64,000 nucleotides of DNA from Pontibacterium sp049603715 (GCA_049603715.1 JBMYSW010000003.1:124001-188000); one strand, 5' to 3'. Positions 36,655 to 45,463 are shown, counted from the first letter of the stretch. The notes: generated from the sequence alone by a model not told the origin. A program made the numbers and translations.

Positions 36655-37392
36655 ATGCCTAAAAGTTACTATTATCTATTTGGCGGCCCTGTACTTGCAA
36701 TACTGATTTTCGCCGTTTGTTACTTAACGTCTTTTGCTATTGTTGAAGACGTTACCCCAAACAAAAACACATTTATGAGTTTTGGGCGCGAGTTGATAGC
36801 TGCGACAATTGGTGCAGCAATTGGTTCAGGGTTTGGTGCTTGGGTTGGTGCAGATAGGGCGTTCAAATATGACTTAAAGCGGTCAAAGAGTGAGGAGAAT
36901 GAAGCAGCGGTTAATGCACTTAATAAAACTATTATCTCGTTTCTATTACAGTTAAATAATACAAAGCATATCGAGAAGTCCTTGAAAGATGCCCCCACCA
37001 GCAACCCAGAGCATATATTACTTGCTGATTACCCCGAGGTTACGCCTGCCGATTTAGCGTCTTTAGTAGCGGTAATAGATGACCCTGAATTTATTCTGCA
37101 ATTGCACAACGCTCAACAACGCTATTCACAGGCGATAAAGAGCTTGAAGAATCGGAATCAACATTTCAGCAACAACACTTTCACTATTATGAACAACTCT
37201 GATCCACAAGTTACTTATGCAGCACAGCAACTCATCTTCCAAGTGTATAACCTATTTATTGGTGGCCAATCAAAAGAAATGTTGAGCGATGTGCTATCAA
37301 AGCACATAAATACCTTGCACGAAAAAGGCACAGAAAAATACAAAGGGCATATAATTTTTAAAGAAGATAAACGCCCAATCCCTCAAACCTAA
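36655..37392 (+). CDS. Orphan two-TM membrane protein
   Basis: A 245-residue protein with a TM helix at residues 8-30 and a Gly/Ala-rich second helix at about 46-68 (IAATIGAAIGSGFGAWVGA), followed by a helical cytoplasmic domain. AGGGA lies upstream. It is probably co-transcribed with the gene at 35600. No family is recognised. Confidence 0.65.
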   Translation: MPKSYYYLFGGPVLAILIFAVCYLTSFAIVEDVTPNKNTFMSFGRELIAATIGAAIGSGFGAWVGADRAFKYDLKRSKSEENEAAVNALNKTIISFLLQLNNTKHIEKSLKDAPTSNPEHILLADYPEVTPADLASLVAVIDDPEFILQLHNAQQRYSQAIKSLKNRNQHFSNNTFTIMNNSDPQVTYAAQQLIFQVYNLFIGGQSKEMLSDVLSKHINTLHEKGTEKYKGHIIFKEDKRPIPQT

Positions 37393-37585
37393 GTTAAACC
37401 ACGCCACGCTAATCTAGCAGCATGAGCATACAAGCCACTCTCCAATCGGCAAACACCTACCATTAGCCACTGTGGATGACGGTATGGAATACATCTAGTG
37501 ATTTTTTGGATACAACAGTCCAACCGTATCTATTACCAAAACAAGCTTGGCGTAACAGTGGGCATATGAAAATATTTTAGTGAGT

Positions 37586-37807
37586 CTAGGGAAGTTATAT
37601 AACGCTGTAGAACATCAGCGATTCACTGCACCTTGGCAGCGGGAGGCGGAAGCAATCTTAATTTCGTTTTACGAAATTAATCCCCTGCGGGCTTCGAAAG
37701 CAAAGCTTTCTCGTTTCAAAGTGCTTTGCACTTTGTCAAACCACGGTGGAGCCTCATCCAGCCGCTGGGCGGCGTACAAAATAAAAAGCCCCGCTTATAG
37801 CGAGGCT
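37586..37807. repeat. Tandem structured repeat, copy 1
   Basis: About 220 nt, nearly identical to the next unit. It contains a row of hairpins: CGCTG/CAGCG, CTGC/GCAG, a 10-bp TTAATTTCGT/ACGAAATTAA, GAAAGC/GCTTTC, AAAGTGC/GCACTTT, and a terminal AGCCCCGC/GCGAGGCT. Changes between copies fall mostly in loops or preserve pairing, which suggests selection on RNA or DNA structure. On the minus strand the last hairpin pairs fully (G-T allowed) and is followed by TTTTTATTTT. An open frame runs through both copies because 219 is divisible by three; I do not regard it as a gene. Confidence 0.7.
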
Positions 37808-38026
37808 AGGGAAGTCATTAACGCTGTAGAACATCAGCGATTCGCTGCACGCTTGCAGCGGGAGGCGGAAGGAATCTTAATTTCGTTTTACGAAATTAAT
37901 CCCCTACGGGCTTCGAAAGCACAGCTTTCTCGTTTCAAAGTGCTTTGCACTTTGTCGAACCACGGTGGAGCCTCATCCAGCCGCTGGGCGGCATACAAAA
38001 TAAAAAGCCCCGCTTATAGCGAGGCT
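37806..38026. repeat. Tandem structured repeat, copy 2
   Basis: Second copy, offset 219-220 nt from the first, with about a dozen substitutions and one 1-nt length change near its start. Here the terminal hairpin is followed by TTTATATTTT on the plus strand as well, so it would also act as a plus-strand terminator. Confidence 0.7.
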
Positions 38027-38212
38027 TTATATTTTGATGGTGCCCACTTATGGAAATCAATCAAACATAAAAGAAGCCCACTCAGGGAGCCTAACTGAGG
38101 TCTGGGATACAGCCAAAGACCACCCTCTAGACATGGACTTCGAGCAAAGTGACAAGTTGTTTGAAACCTTAGATCAGTGGAATGAGTGCCTAGAAAAACC
38201 ATCTGCACTGAA

Positions 38213-38246
38213 GTTCATGAGCCTAACCCCAGATAAAGAGCCTTAA
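38213..38246 (-). pseudogene. Remnant of a tyrosine-recombinase 3' end
   Basis: On the minus strand the frame reads ALYLGLGS followed by a stop, paralleling the ITALYLGLEL ending of the integrase at 38966. The DNA match of 18 bp (AACCCCAGATAAAGAGCC on the plus strand, 38225-38242) recurs at 38976-38993. It could be an att-type repeat or what is left of a second integrase gene. Confidence 0.5.
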
Positions 38247-38326
38247 TTTGGACACCTATATGCTCAAAAAATGCCATTTTTGAGAAGATAAAACGTCTTA
38301 CGCTCAAAAAACAAAGATATTGAACA

Positions 38327-38431
38327 ATGGAAACAATACTAGCACGAATGCCACCAGCAGCCGATTTAGAAACGCCAGCCGTATTGAAAGCGCTAGTGGC
38401 ACTGCTATTTGAGTTCCCACCGATTGAGTAG
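38327..38431 (+). pseudogene. Fic-domain protein N-terminal remnant
   Basis: A 34-codon frame METILARMPPAADLETPAVL and so on resembles the Fic N-terminal region (the PP-x-DLET-x-AVL pattern) and then stops after EFPPIE. The catalytic Fic core is absent. Small, but the motif is distinctive. Confidence 0.45.
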
Positions 38432-38521
38432 GTGTTTTAATTTCATCTGGTTATATTTCTTGCGTAAAAAGCGAGTGATATGGTAACCATCTACAACCAT
38501 AAGAAATCAAAAGGTTTAAGA

Positions 38522-38956
38522 ATGGAATCTATCCAACAAATCTATAAAAGCCATGTAGCTGCGGCTGCACTTACTCTATCCGCGTCGCTTCCTTTTGCTG
38601 GCGCGGCTCACGCTGATATCAAGTATTTTGAGCAAGATATTAACTCGGCAACCGCTCAGCACGTAGCACAACAGTTTGAGCAACAAGGCAAAAATGTTGC
38701 AGTTCTCCACCGCGGCAAGCCGATGGGGAATATAGCAGAAAACTATTTTTTAGGAACTCTAGAGTGGCTTGCGGAACACAAACCACACCTTAACATTGCC
38801 GTTGTTGGCGGTGGTGATCACAAAGGTGTTGTCGGGTATTTCGGCTCCGATAAAAAGAACTATAGTGAAGCATCAATCATTGAATTATGGATGATGGATG
38901 ATATAGAACGCCGGTTAGAGAACAAGGCTGCCGTTCAGCAGCCCTCACCGCAATAG
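38522..38956 (+). CDS. Small secreted orphan protein
   Basis: A 144-residue protein from the ATG at 38522 (AAGG upstream). It has a probable Sec signal that ends AGAAHA near residue 32. The mature part is hydrophilic with one Gly-rich strand pair (NIAVVGGGDHKGVVGYFGSD). I do not recognise a family. It lies between two copies of an 18-bp repeat, and is tail-to-tail with the integrase gene (10 bp apart). Confidence 0.6.
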   Translation: MESIQQIYKSHVAAAALTLSASLPFAGAAHADIKYFEQDINSATAQHVAQQFEQQGKNVAVLHRGKPMGNIAENYFLGTLEWLAEHKPHLNIAVVGGGDHKGVVGYFGSDKKNYSEASIIELWMMDDIERRLENKAAVQQPSPQ

Positions 38957-38965
38957 CATCAATGC

Positions 38966-39583
38966 TCATAACTCCAACCCCAGATAAAGAGCCGTGATCT
39001 CGTCTGGAAGGATGCAAAGGTAATCCAGTGTTTGGGCTTCAGTGGCGTGACCGAAGGCTCGCATGAGCAAGGCCACGCTTGCATCATTGTGGGTGCGTTG
39101 GTGGTACCCCCAAGTCTTGCGCAGGGTGTGGCTACCAAAGTTTCCTGCTAGGCCAGCCTCCTTGCTCCAGCGCTTTACAAGGTTACAAACGGCTGGCACG
39201 CCAAGTCGTCCAAATTGCCGAGATGGAAACAGCGGCGATGCATTACCCCTTGGGCATTTGTAATGCCCCAGCCATATACGAACCGCATCAATCGCGGCTT
39301 CATTCATCACAACAGAGCGATAGGCGTTGGTTTTGGTTTGCTTTAGCGCCAAAACATCACCAACCCGAAGCCCTTCCACTTGCCCGACATTTAACGATAA
39401 AAGCTCGTTTGCTCGCCATGCCGTGTTAATACCCAGCACAAACAAGCAGTAATTCCGATATTGATGCGCTTCAAGCAGGTTACGTTTGATGCGTTCAATG
39501 GCTTGTCTATCGCGGATAGGCTCAACCTTGATCGCAGAACCCTTCTTGGGGTGGTTAGGGTTTTGATTTGCCTTGAATGCCAT
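38966..39583 (-). CDS. Small tyrosine recombinase (FimB/phage-integrase-like)
   Basis: 205 residues from the ATG at 39583 (a start three codons earlier is possible). The catalytic set is complete: Arg57 (TAWRANE), a Lys near 84, His152-x-x-Arg155 (SHTLRKTW), His179 and Tyr188. The core-binding domain is minimal, as in FimB/FimE invertases. Upstream are inverted repeats of ACTAACTA that could be its sites. Its 3' end sequence is duplicated at 38225-38242. It may move or invert a local segment rather than the entire island. Confidence 0.85.
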   Translation of the reverse strand: MAFKANQNPNHPKKGSAIKVEPIRDRQAIERIKRNLLEAHQYRNYCLFVLGINTAWRANELLSLNVGQVEGLRVGDVLALKQTKTNAYRSVVMNEAAIDAVRIWLGHYKCPRGNASPLFPSRQFGRLGVPAVCNLVKRWSKEAGLAGNFGSHTLRKTWGYHQRTHNDASVALLMRAFGHATEAQTLDYLCILPDEITALYLGLEL

Positions 39584-39604
39584 TGCGACCACCTTTCACC
39601 CCAT

Positions 39605-39630
39605 GACTAACTATTCCCTAATAGTTAGTC
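39605..39630. repeat. Perfect inverted repeat by the integrase start
   Basis: GACTAACTATT and AATAGTTAGTC (11-bp arms, CCCT spacer) lie 22 bp from the integrase start codon. The half-site ACTAACTA recurs at 39719-39726 within a second inverted repeat, CCTAGT/ACTAGG, at 39710-39731. These are candidate recombinase core sites or operators. The remaining DNA up to 39937 is AT-rich promoter-like sequence. Confidence 0.5.
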
Positions 39631-39937
39631 AAGCTTTGCATGTTGCGGGTTTTACGGTCGTATTGATATGGCTGGGATCTCAAGCAGAGTGGGGCTGAGG
39701 CGCGTGGTTCCTAGTCTCACTAACTACTAGGGAGAACTTAAAATTTACATATCAATCTAAATTATAGAGCAAAAGACAAACTGTGCTTACGGCGTTCGCA
39801 CCCTAGCTGTGGAACATAGTTTCCGTCATGTCGTTTTTTCTTGCTTTATATTTCATGAATATGATAAATGTTTTGTATATAAAAATAATAATTAATAAAA
39901 ATATTGTATAACAGGTTGAGGGTGCAAAGAGGTTGGT

Positions 39938-40528
39938 ATGTCTTTGCTCACAAAAGTAAGAAATTTCAAGCAAGAGTTTGGAAAGAAGGCTGTCGCCGTC
40001 GGCACAGCAACTGCACTAACACTTGCGCCAGTTGGTAACGCACTTGCAGCGGACTTTAACGCTGCGAATGTTCAAAACGCGTCACTCTCTCAGCAAGCCC
40101 AACCATCACAATTAGTCCCTGATGAAAACGGTGTTCTTTGGTTTAAAAAAGGCCAAGATGCTGAAAGCCAATATAGCCTAGGTTTAGAATTATCTACCCC
40201 TGCTGAAATAAGCATCGTTGCAAGTAGCTCTCCAGGAACATCCAAAACTGCCGTATCGGTAGGCAAGCAAATTAAAACATGGCTAGAAAGCCACCCAGAC
40301 ATTGATAACGTCCCCCTAGTTGTATCAGACACCCTAGCAAACGGTGGCTCTTTTACCTTCTATATTGGAGGCAGAGCATATAGACCTAACGACAACCATA
40401 ACGGCACATTGCAAATTAATGAAATTAGTGCACAACTACCTAGTATCGTAGAAACCTACCGTTACGCTCAGCAGAAACAGGCCGCACAACAAGTAGCCCT
40501 ACAAAATAATCAATACGCACTCAATTAA
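39938..40528 (+). CDS. Secreted orphan protein
   Basis: A 196-residue protein with a twin-charged N-terminus and Sec signal ending NALAA near residue 38. The mature part has a beta-rich stretch (residues 65-160, including SFTFYIGGRAY) and a Gln-rich helical tail. No family is recognised. GAGG precedes the ATG, and a very AT-rich promoter region lies upstream. Convergent with the coiled-coil gene at 40546. Confidence 0.6.
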   Translation: MSLLTKVRNFKQEFGKKAVAVGTATALTLAPVGNALAADFNAANVQNASLSQQAQPSQLVPDENGVLWFKKGQDAESQYSLGLELSTPAEISIVASSSPGTSKTAVSVGKQIKTWLESHPDIDNVPLVVSDTLANGGSFTFYIGGRAYRPNDNHNGTLQINEISAQLPSIVETYRYAQQKQAAQQVALQNNQYALN

Positions 40529-40545
40529 TTCAGAACAATCACCTC

Positions 40546-41418
40546 TTAGGACATGCCGCCGATTGGAGGTAATGATAGTCCTTGACCAGACTGATTAAAT
40601 TCATCATCCGCTAGCTTTTCAGAGTCAGCTTCCCTAATGGTCAAGGCTGCAATCTTTACCCCATCCCGTACATCAACATCGTCAATACCTGCTTGAGCCT
40701 CTTCAAGAATAGCCACACCTACACCTGACTTTTGCATATATTCAATAGCCTTATTCATATACGCTTCCTTCTCCCCCTCAGGCGCATTATTAGCAACATC
40801 CGCTGCACGCCTAGCCCTGTTAGCATCACGATCAACCTGCTCAACTTCTCTACTCTTTTTTTCCGCCTCCTCATGTTCGCGGCGAGCCTCGGCAAGGCTT
40901 CTTTCGGCCTCTTCATTAATCATCGCAACAAGTTCCCAGTCAGGAAGCCCCGGATTATCACGACGAATTTCTGCAACTTTTCTTTGCTGCGCCTCAGACA
41001 GCACGTCACCATTGGCAATTGCCTCGGCTAGCTCTTCCAGTTCTTCCGCTTCTTCGAATAAATTTTGCGATTTTTGTCTATGCTCTAGGATCTCAGCGCG
41101 CAATTGCTCGATTTTCTCATCCATCTTTTCGAGCCATTCAGCAAGGTCACGAGCAGCTTTTGCAAAATGATCTTTTTCTTTTTTCTTACCCTCAGAATGC
41201 TCAGACGATTTCACTGCTTGAGATTGTACGACACGAGCCGAAACCAGCGAATTCGATACGCTAGCTTCTCCATGTGAATTGCTAATGGCAGCGTATGTTT
41301 CTTGCTCTACTCGCTTTTGTTTATCTTCGAATGTTTCAACGCTGGCTGGATCAAATAGCGCTGGGGCTATGCCGTCCTCTGCATTGGCTTTATGTTTGAA
41401 TACTGCTTGTAGTGACAT
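40546..41418 (-). CDS. Coiled-coil orphan protein
   Basis: A 290-residue, highly charged protein. Residues 75-215 are almost entirely Glu/Lys/Arg/Ala-rich and predict long coiled coils; there is no signal or TM segment. The start codon overlaps the stop of the upstream gene by one base (TAATG) with GGGAG 7 nt before, so the pair is translationally coupled. Possibly a structural or secretion-related protein of the element; no family recognised. Confidence 0.65.
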   Translation of the reverse strand: MSLQAVFKHKANAEDGIAPALFDPASVETFEDKQKRVEQETYAAISNSHGEASVSNSLVSARVVQSQAVKSSEHSEGKKKEKDHFAKAARDLAEWLEKMDEKIEQLRAEILEHRQKSQNLFEEAEELEELAEAIANGDVLSEAQQRKVAEIRRDNPGLPDWELVAMINEEAERSLAEARREHEEAEKKSREVEQVDRDANRARRAADVANNAPEGEKEAYMNKAIEYMQKSGVGVAILEEAQAGIDDVDVRDGVKIAALTIREADSEKLADDEFNQSGQGLSLPPIGGMS

Positions 41419-42356
41419 TATTTATCTCCCTTCTTTTTAAGGGAAGCGTAAATTTTTCGTTCTAGCGCGCTGGGCACATAAGCCGTTTCATTGAGCTTTG
41501 AATAATTCTTAATAAAGCTAATGGCTGCCTTTAATTCTTGTGCGCTTACTCTATTGCGGTCTCTGTTTTCAAAAATATGAATGCTGTCTATGAATTTTGA
41601 ATGACCGAAGGGCTTGATAGTGACTGATCCGCAATCAAAATGCTTGAACACTTCACCGCGCCTTGGAATTACCTCGAAATCTTCGCGGTGGCATTCTTCT
41701 GCAATGTCGTAAAGAGCATACCACAAGCGCTGGCGACGAAATGATTCCAGAAACCCTACATGCTGAACAGGCTTTTCGTAGTTTTCAGCTAATTGCTCCG
41801 CAATTTTTGATTGTTGCTTTGTATAGTCGCCATCCTGCTGCTGAGCTGTATCCAGTATGTTTAGCGCCCTCAATGCTTTGAATGCGTAGTATGTGTTTCT
41901 AACATTAGGCGTTGAAAGCATCTGATCCAACGTAAATGAGCCAAATAGGTTCTCTAATTTAGATAGCTTCGTATCAATTGTAATTCTTAGACGTTCATTT
42001 TTAGTCTTTTTACTGCCATGCAGACGGGCTAAGGTTTTACACCCTTTTAAGCTGCAAGCTTGGACTGTTGCTTCATGCACTAGGGCTGTATAGGCTATTC
42101 GCAGGAATGGCGCTCGAATAGCGTTGAAGATTTTCTTTAAGGCTGGAAAGCAATACTCTAGTTTGCTGGTAAGTGTATTGGCATAGCGCTCGTAGCGCAT
42201 GTCATGAATTTTTTCGATATGGGCATGAAACTGGCTCGCCGAGTCTTCACTAGGCGATGAAATGTCTTGTAACGGATTCTTGGCGGCAATCACTTGCGCG
42301 ATAGGAGATTTCTTACTTGAGACCTGTTCCCCCTTTAGGTCTACTACGTTCGTCAT
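41418..42356 (-). CDS. Orphan protein coupled to the coiled-coil gene
   Basis: A 312-residue soluble protein with a disordered N-terminus (1-45), a basic helical centre (60-200) and a C-terminal part ending in a Lys-rich tail. Two Cys close together near residue 100 (ACSLKGCKTLARLHG) could be structural. No family recognised; the context suggests an element-encoded function such as replication or partition, but nothing in the sequence proves it. Confidence 0.6.
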   Translation of the reverse strand: MTNVVDLKGEQVSSKKSPIAQVIAAKNPLQDISSPSEDSASQFHAHIEKIHDMRYERYANTLTSKLEYCFPALKKIFNAIRAPFLRIAYTALVHEATVQACSLKGCKTLARLHGSKKTKNERLRITIDTKLSKLENLFGSFTLDQMLSTPNVRNTYYAFKALRALNILDTAQQQDGDYTKQQSKIAEQLAENYEKPVQHVGFLESFRRQRLWYALYDIAEECHREDFEVIPRRGEVFKHFDCGSVTIKPFGHSKFIDSIHIFENRDRNRVSAQELKAAISFIKNYSKLNETAYVPSALERKIYASLKKKGDK

Positions 42357-42533
42357 ATTTAAAACCTTACCCTGTTAGGCGATATATCGTTTTATTATTT
42401 TTATATATCTAATTTAACGGATAGCAGTTAATGAACTCTTAACGTGGGTAAGATTTTTTACAGGCAATATAAAGCCATAGATGGCGTATGTTGGATGAGC
42501 GTACCGCAACGCCTTGGCGTTTCCTTATCGCAC

Positions 42534-42564
42534 GGAAAAATAAGGGCTGGAAGCTACCAGCCCT
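42534..42564 (-). terminator. Terminator after ardA
   Basis: On the minus strand, AGGGCTGG pairs with CCAGCCCT across 6 nt and is followed by TTATTTTT. It starts about 10 bp after the ardA stop. Confidence 0.8.
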
Positions 42565-42574
42565 GATATAGATT

Positions 42575-43084
42575 TTAGTGGTTACTGAAAATATGTATTT
42601 CGTCGTGCGCTGTCTCTATTGAGTAAATGTCCCCTGACATTTCCCAGTCCCGCCCCATGCGCTCATAGTCGATATAATATTGCAGGTGTTCGGGTACTTG
42701 GCTTGTGTCACTGGTGAACTGCTCGGCATACTCAGCCAGAGAAGAAAAACATCCGTGATAGTTATCATCTAACGCTTTTTCGGCTTCATCAATTTCGTAG
42801 ATATTTAACAGCTCAGCGCCTAGCTTGCCATGTTCCTCGATAAAACAAGCGATCTGATGAACACCTGCCAAACCTTCCCATTCGCTCAACCTGACACTCT
42901 CGAACCCTTCGTAGTCGTGAATAGCATATTCTTCGGCCATTTCTACAGGGCTTGCTTTTAGCATATTGCTGACTTGCTCTTGAATATCGTCAAGCTCCTG
43001 CGTAGCGTCAATCCAAACACCATGTAAATACCCGTTGTTATACGCTGCTAAACACGCCACATAAATTCTGATTTCTTCGCTCAT
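42575..43084 (-). CDS. ardA: Antirestriction protein ArdA
   Basis: ArdA is an acidic DNA mimic that blocks type I restriction enzymes when mobile DNA enters a new host. The 169-residue protein starts MSEEIRIYVACLAAYNNG and shows the family's W-x-D (GVWIDA), EEYAIHDYEG and the Glu/Asp-rich body. The start at 43084 has AAAGGAG upstream. Upstream DNA is hairpin-rich, as found before several early-expressed antirestriction genes. Confidence 0.93.
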   Translation of the reverse strand: MSEEIRIYVACLAAYNNGYLHGVWIDATQELDDIQEQVSNMLKASPVEMAEEYAIHDYEGFESVRLSEWEGLAGVHQIACFIEEHGKLGAELLNIYEIDEAEKALDDNYHGCFSSLAEYAEQFTSDTSQVPEHLQYYIDYERMGRDWEMSGDIYSIETAHDEIHIFSNH

Positions 43085-43564
43085 TGTCTGCTCCTTTGAT
43101 CTTAAAAAACACATCCCCTTTTGGGGTTGAAAACCCCAGAAAAAGGAGCGAGAGCAGCGGGCGTTAAATCGCATGTTTTACCGGAATCCAGACAGGGGGA
43201 ACCGCCCAGCCTGCACAAACAACGTGCGGAAGGCAGGGGGATGTCTTGATGGAGGTAAGTTATGTGATATTTTTAGGTCTACCCAAAAGGGGAAAACCTG
43301 ATAAATCGGCGAGCATGAATATGCTCACCATCATTATTTACGGGGCGTTGCGGGGTGTCCCTGCTTGAAGGGGTTACGGAAAATGCCAGCGGCGATTGCA
43401 GTCAGGGGAAGGCTTTCCCCTATAAGAGACCAGACTTTGGTTTTCATCTAGTAATAAGAAAGAAGGGCGAGAGACATTAAAAGTTGCAACACCTTACTTA
43501 CAGATTAAATCCACGTAGCGTAAAGACTTACTTAAATTCTATTAAGACCTTGATATTCAAAGAC
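43085..43564. other. Hairpin-rich ardA leader and intergenic region
   Basis: No ORF is supported in this 480-bp gap. Just upstream of ardA is a tight hairpin GGGGTT/AACCCC followed by another CCCC/GGGG pairing (about 43112-43140), then GC-rich sequence with further short inverted repeats to about 43250 and 43340-43440. This may be a single-stranded-type promoter used during DNA entry; that is an inference from structure and from what is known for other antirestriction genes. Confidence 0.4.
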
Positions 43565-45463
43565 TCAATTAAGTTCCAAAGTATGTTCACCTTTTCTATA
43601 AAATGGCCCAACCACATAGTCGCTTTTATCTAGGTCAGGGTCGATCATAGATGTGGTAAAGATTAGTTGATAATCTTTACTCAATTCATCACACATAGTA
43701 ACAAGTTGACGCTGAAAGTTTTGACTCCGCGGCTCAGTCATACCTTTATCTTCGATATTATCTAATAGCATAAATCGTGGTAAACGTGAGTTTTCGTCGT
43801 TAATACAGTGGAGATAAATCGCAATCCTAATAGCATTCTTCATAACAACCATAGAACTTGCTGAAAACTTGGAACGACCATTAACAGCCATCTTGTCTCG
43901 TGCAAAATCAAATATTATATCATCCACATGCTCAAAAACTTCTTCATAACCACCGTCCATGTGAAGTAATTCAGTTGCAATAGTTTCAATACTTGAATAA
44001 ACCTCATCTACTCGACCTTTTGATAAGGCTTCAATATACTCTAGGTTTTCCTCAAGTTTGGTTATATCTTCTTGGGCATCTTGTTTAATCTTGACAAGCT
44101 TTTCCACCTCACCAATCATAGCTCGCCGCTCTTCAAGCGAAGTTATTATCCCACGCTTATACCCAATCAAACCATCCACCTCAGACAACATAGTCTCAGC
44201 ATCGTTTTTACTGGAAATGAACTCTTTATACTCGCTTTTTAAGAAATTGATATTTCGTGTAACTATCGGAATTTTTGCATTAATTTCTGAAACACGATTT
44301 CTATATACATCAAGAAGCTGCTCACTTTCTTTCTTCTGAAAATGAATCTCGTTAGACATTTGAATATATGCATAGTGCCTATTGGTGGCAGACAAATCTT
44401 CCTTACACAGACCACAATTATCAGAATTTTCATGAGATGTAATTGGTGTTAAACAAGCTGGGCAATATTTAAATATAAGTTCGCCTATTTCAGAATTAGT
44501 TAGTTTAGATTGCTCCAGTGCGTCAAGCCTTTGGTCTAATGAGTGGAGAAATAACGCAGTATCAACAATTTCATTATTTAGTTGCTCTTTTTCTTCATGC
44601 AGGTCTTTGATCTCATTTGATGAGCTGTCTATTTTTATAGAAATATCCTTAGCTCGATTTTTTACATCTTCACTGAGTTTTTCGAGACTTTGAGATTTTA
44701 TCGATACCTTTTTCTTTTGAAGAGACGAGATTTCAGATTCAATTCCAGATATTTCAGAATTTATCTGCTCCTCTCGCGAAATGGCATTAGTTGATCCAAT
44801 AAACCTATAGATTGCCTTTAGCTCCGCATTAGCCTTATCAAAGCGAGAATTAGCTTCGATCAGTTCCTGCCGAATATTATGAGCATCAAGATTATCAATT
44901 CCTAACAAATACTCACCAATAGCACGTCGAGTAGAGGCATTGTCAAAGCGTTTTTCCTCCTTCAATAATTTTGTTGTTTCAGATAACTGGTCAACATACA
45001 TCAACCGTAATATCTGATGAATAGTAAGGTTTTTACTGTCATCCGTTTTGTGAGAAGGCAAAGATAATAGTTCAAATAATTTCTGAGAGTAACTCTGTGT
45101 TGAATCACTTCTTACATTTGGAAATCTGTACCAAGTTGATACATCTTTGAGCGCATTATCAAGATCACCCTCGTAGATATACATGGCACTTTTTCCCGTC
45201 GTTGTGATCTCACGTTTTAAGCAGTAAGGTTGGTAATTCAAACGAACCTCTATCAGAGTTTCTTCACACTTTTCCTGCTCTGTCGTCCATTCCGTAAGCT
45301 CTGCCCCCAAAGCAAAGTACATTAAATCTACAATAGTAGATTTACCCGTAGTATTATCACCACGAATAATATTGAGGCCCAATTTAAAAGTCTGATCGTA
45401 TACAAATTTACTGCCACTTCTAACAACGAATCTTTTTACCATTAGAAAAGGTGGTTTCAACAT
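43565..45463 (-). CDS. ABC-three-component (ABC-3C) system ATPase, SMC/Rad50-like
   Basis: About 632 residues. Walker A is GDNTTGKST (residues 35-43), long coiled coils flank a Zn-hook-like centre with two Cys pairs (CPAC near 335 and CGLC near 350), the signature region is KFSASSMVV, and Walker B is RFMLLDNIED followed by a D-loop-like segment. This is a nucleic-acid-type ABC ATPase of the kind found in conflict systems. I prefer the ATG at 45463, with AAGGA 8 nt before it; an ATG at 45484 overlaps the upstream stop. It is the last of four overlapping genes. AT-rich compared with the flanking chromosome. Confidence 0.85.
   Translation of the reverse strand: MLKPPFLMVKRFVVRSGSKFVYDQTFKLGLNIIRGDNTTGKSTIVDLMYFALGAELTEWTTEQEKCEETLIEVRLNYQPYCLKREITTTGKSAMYIYEGDLDNALKDVSTWYRFPNVRSDSTQSYSQKLFELLSLPSHKTDDSKNLTIHQILRLMYVDQLSETTKLLKEEKRFDNASTRRAIGEYLLGIDNLDAHNIRQELIEANSRFDKANAELKAIYRFIGSTNAISREEQINSEISGIESEISSLQKKKVSIKSQSLEKLSEDVKNRAKDISIKIDSSSNEIKDLHEEKEQLNNEIVDTALFLHSLDQRLDALEQSKLTNSEIGELIFKYCPACLTPITSHENSDNCGLCKEDLSATNRHYAYIQMSNEIHFQKKESEQLLDVYRNRVSEINAKIPIVTRNINFLKSEYKEFISSKNDAETMLSEVDGLIGYKRGIITSLEERRAMIGEVEKLVKIKQDAQEDITKLEENLEYIEALSKGRVDEVYSSIETIATELLHMDGGYEEVFEHVDDIIFDFARDKMAVNGRSKFSASSMVVMKNAIRIAIYLHCINDENSRLPRFMLLDNIEDKGMTEPRSQNFQRQLVTMCDELSKDYQLIFTTSMIDPDLDKSDYVVGPFYRKGEHTLELN

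Larger units (their letters stand above)
37393..38521. other. Non-coding tract with tandem structured repeats and gene remnants
   Basis: Apart from short spurious frames, this 1.1 kb contains two tandem 219-220-nt hairpin-rich units (37586-38026), a remnant of an integrase 3' end on the minus strand (near 38213-38246) and a 34-codon remnant of a Fic protein (38327-38431). It has the look of a recombination scar. Confidence 0.6.

Noticed and set aside
37586..38026. Tandem repeats considered as a CRISPR array
   Set aside because: Only two units of about 220 nt, with no short repeats or unique spacers. No cas genes in the window.
37580..38098. 172-codon open frame over the tandem repeat
   Set aside because: It is made of two copies of a 73-codon unit dictated by the 219-nt DNA repeat, crosses hairpins and terminators, and has no ribosome-binding site. 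Structure explains the conservation better.
38037..38246. Short plus-strand frame ending SLTPDKEP
   Set aside because: It ends in the antisense of the integrase remnant, starts next to a terminator, and has no family or ribosome-binding site.
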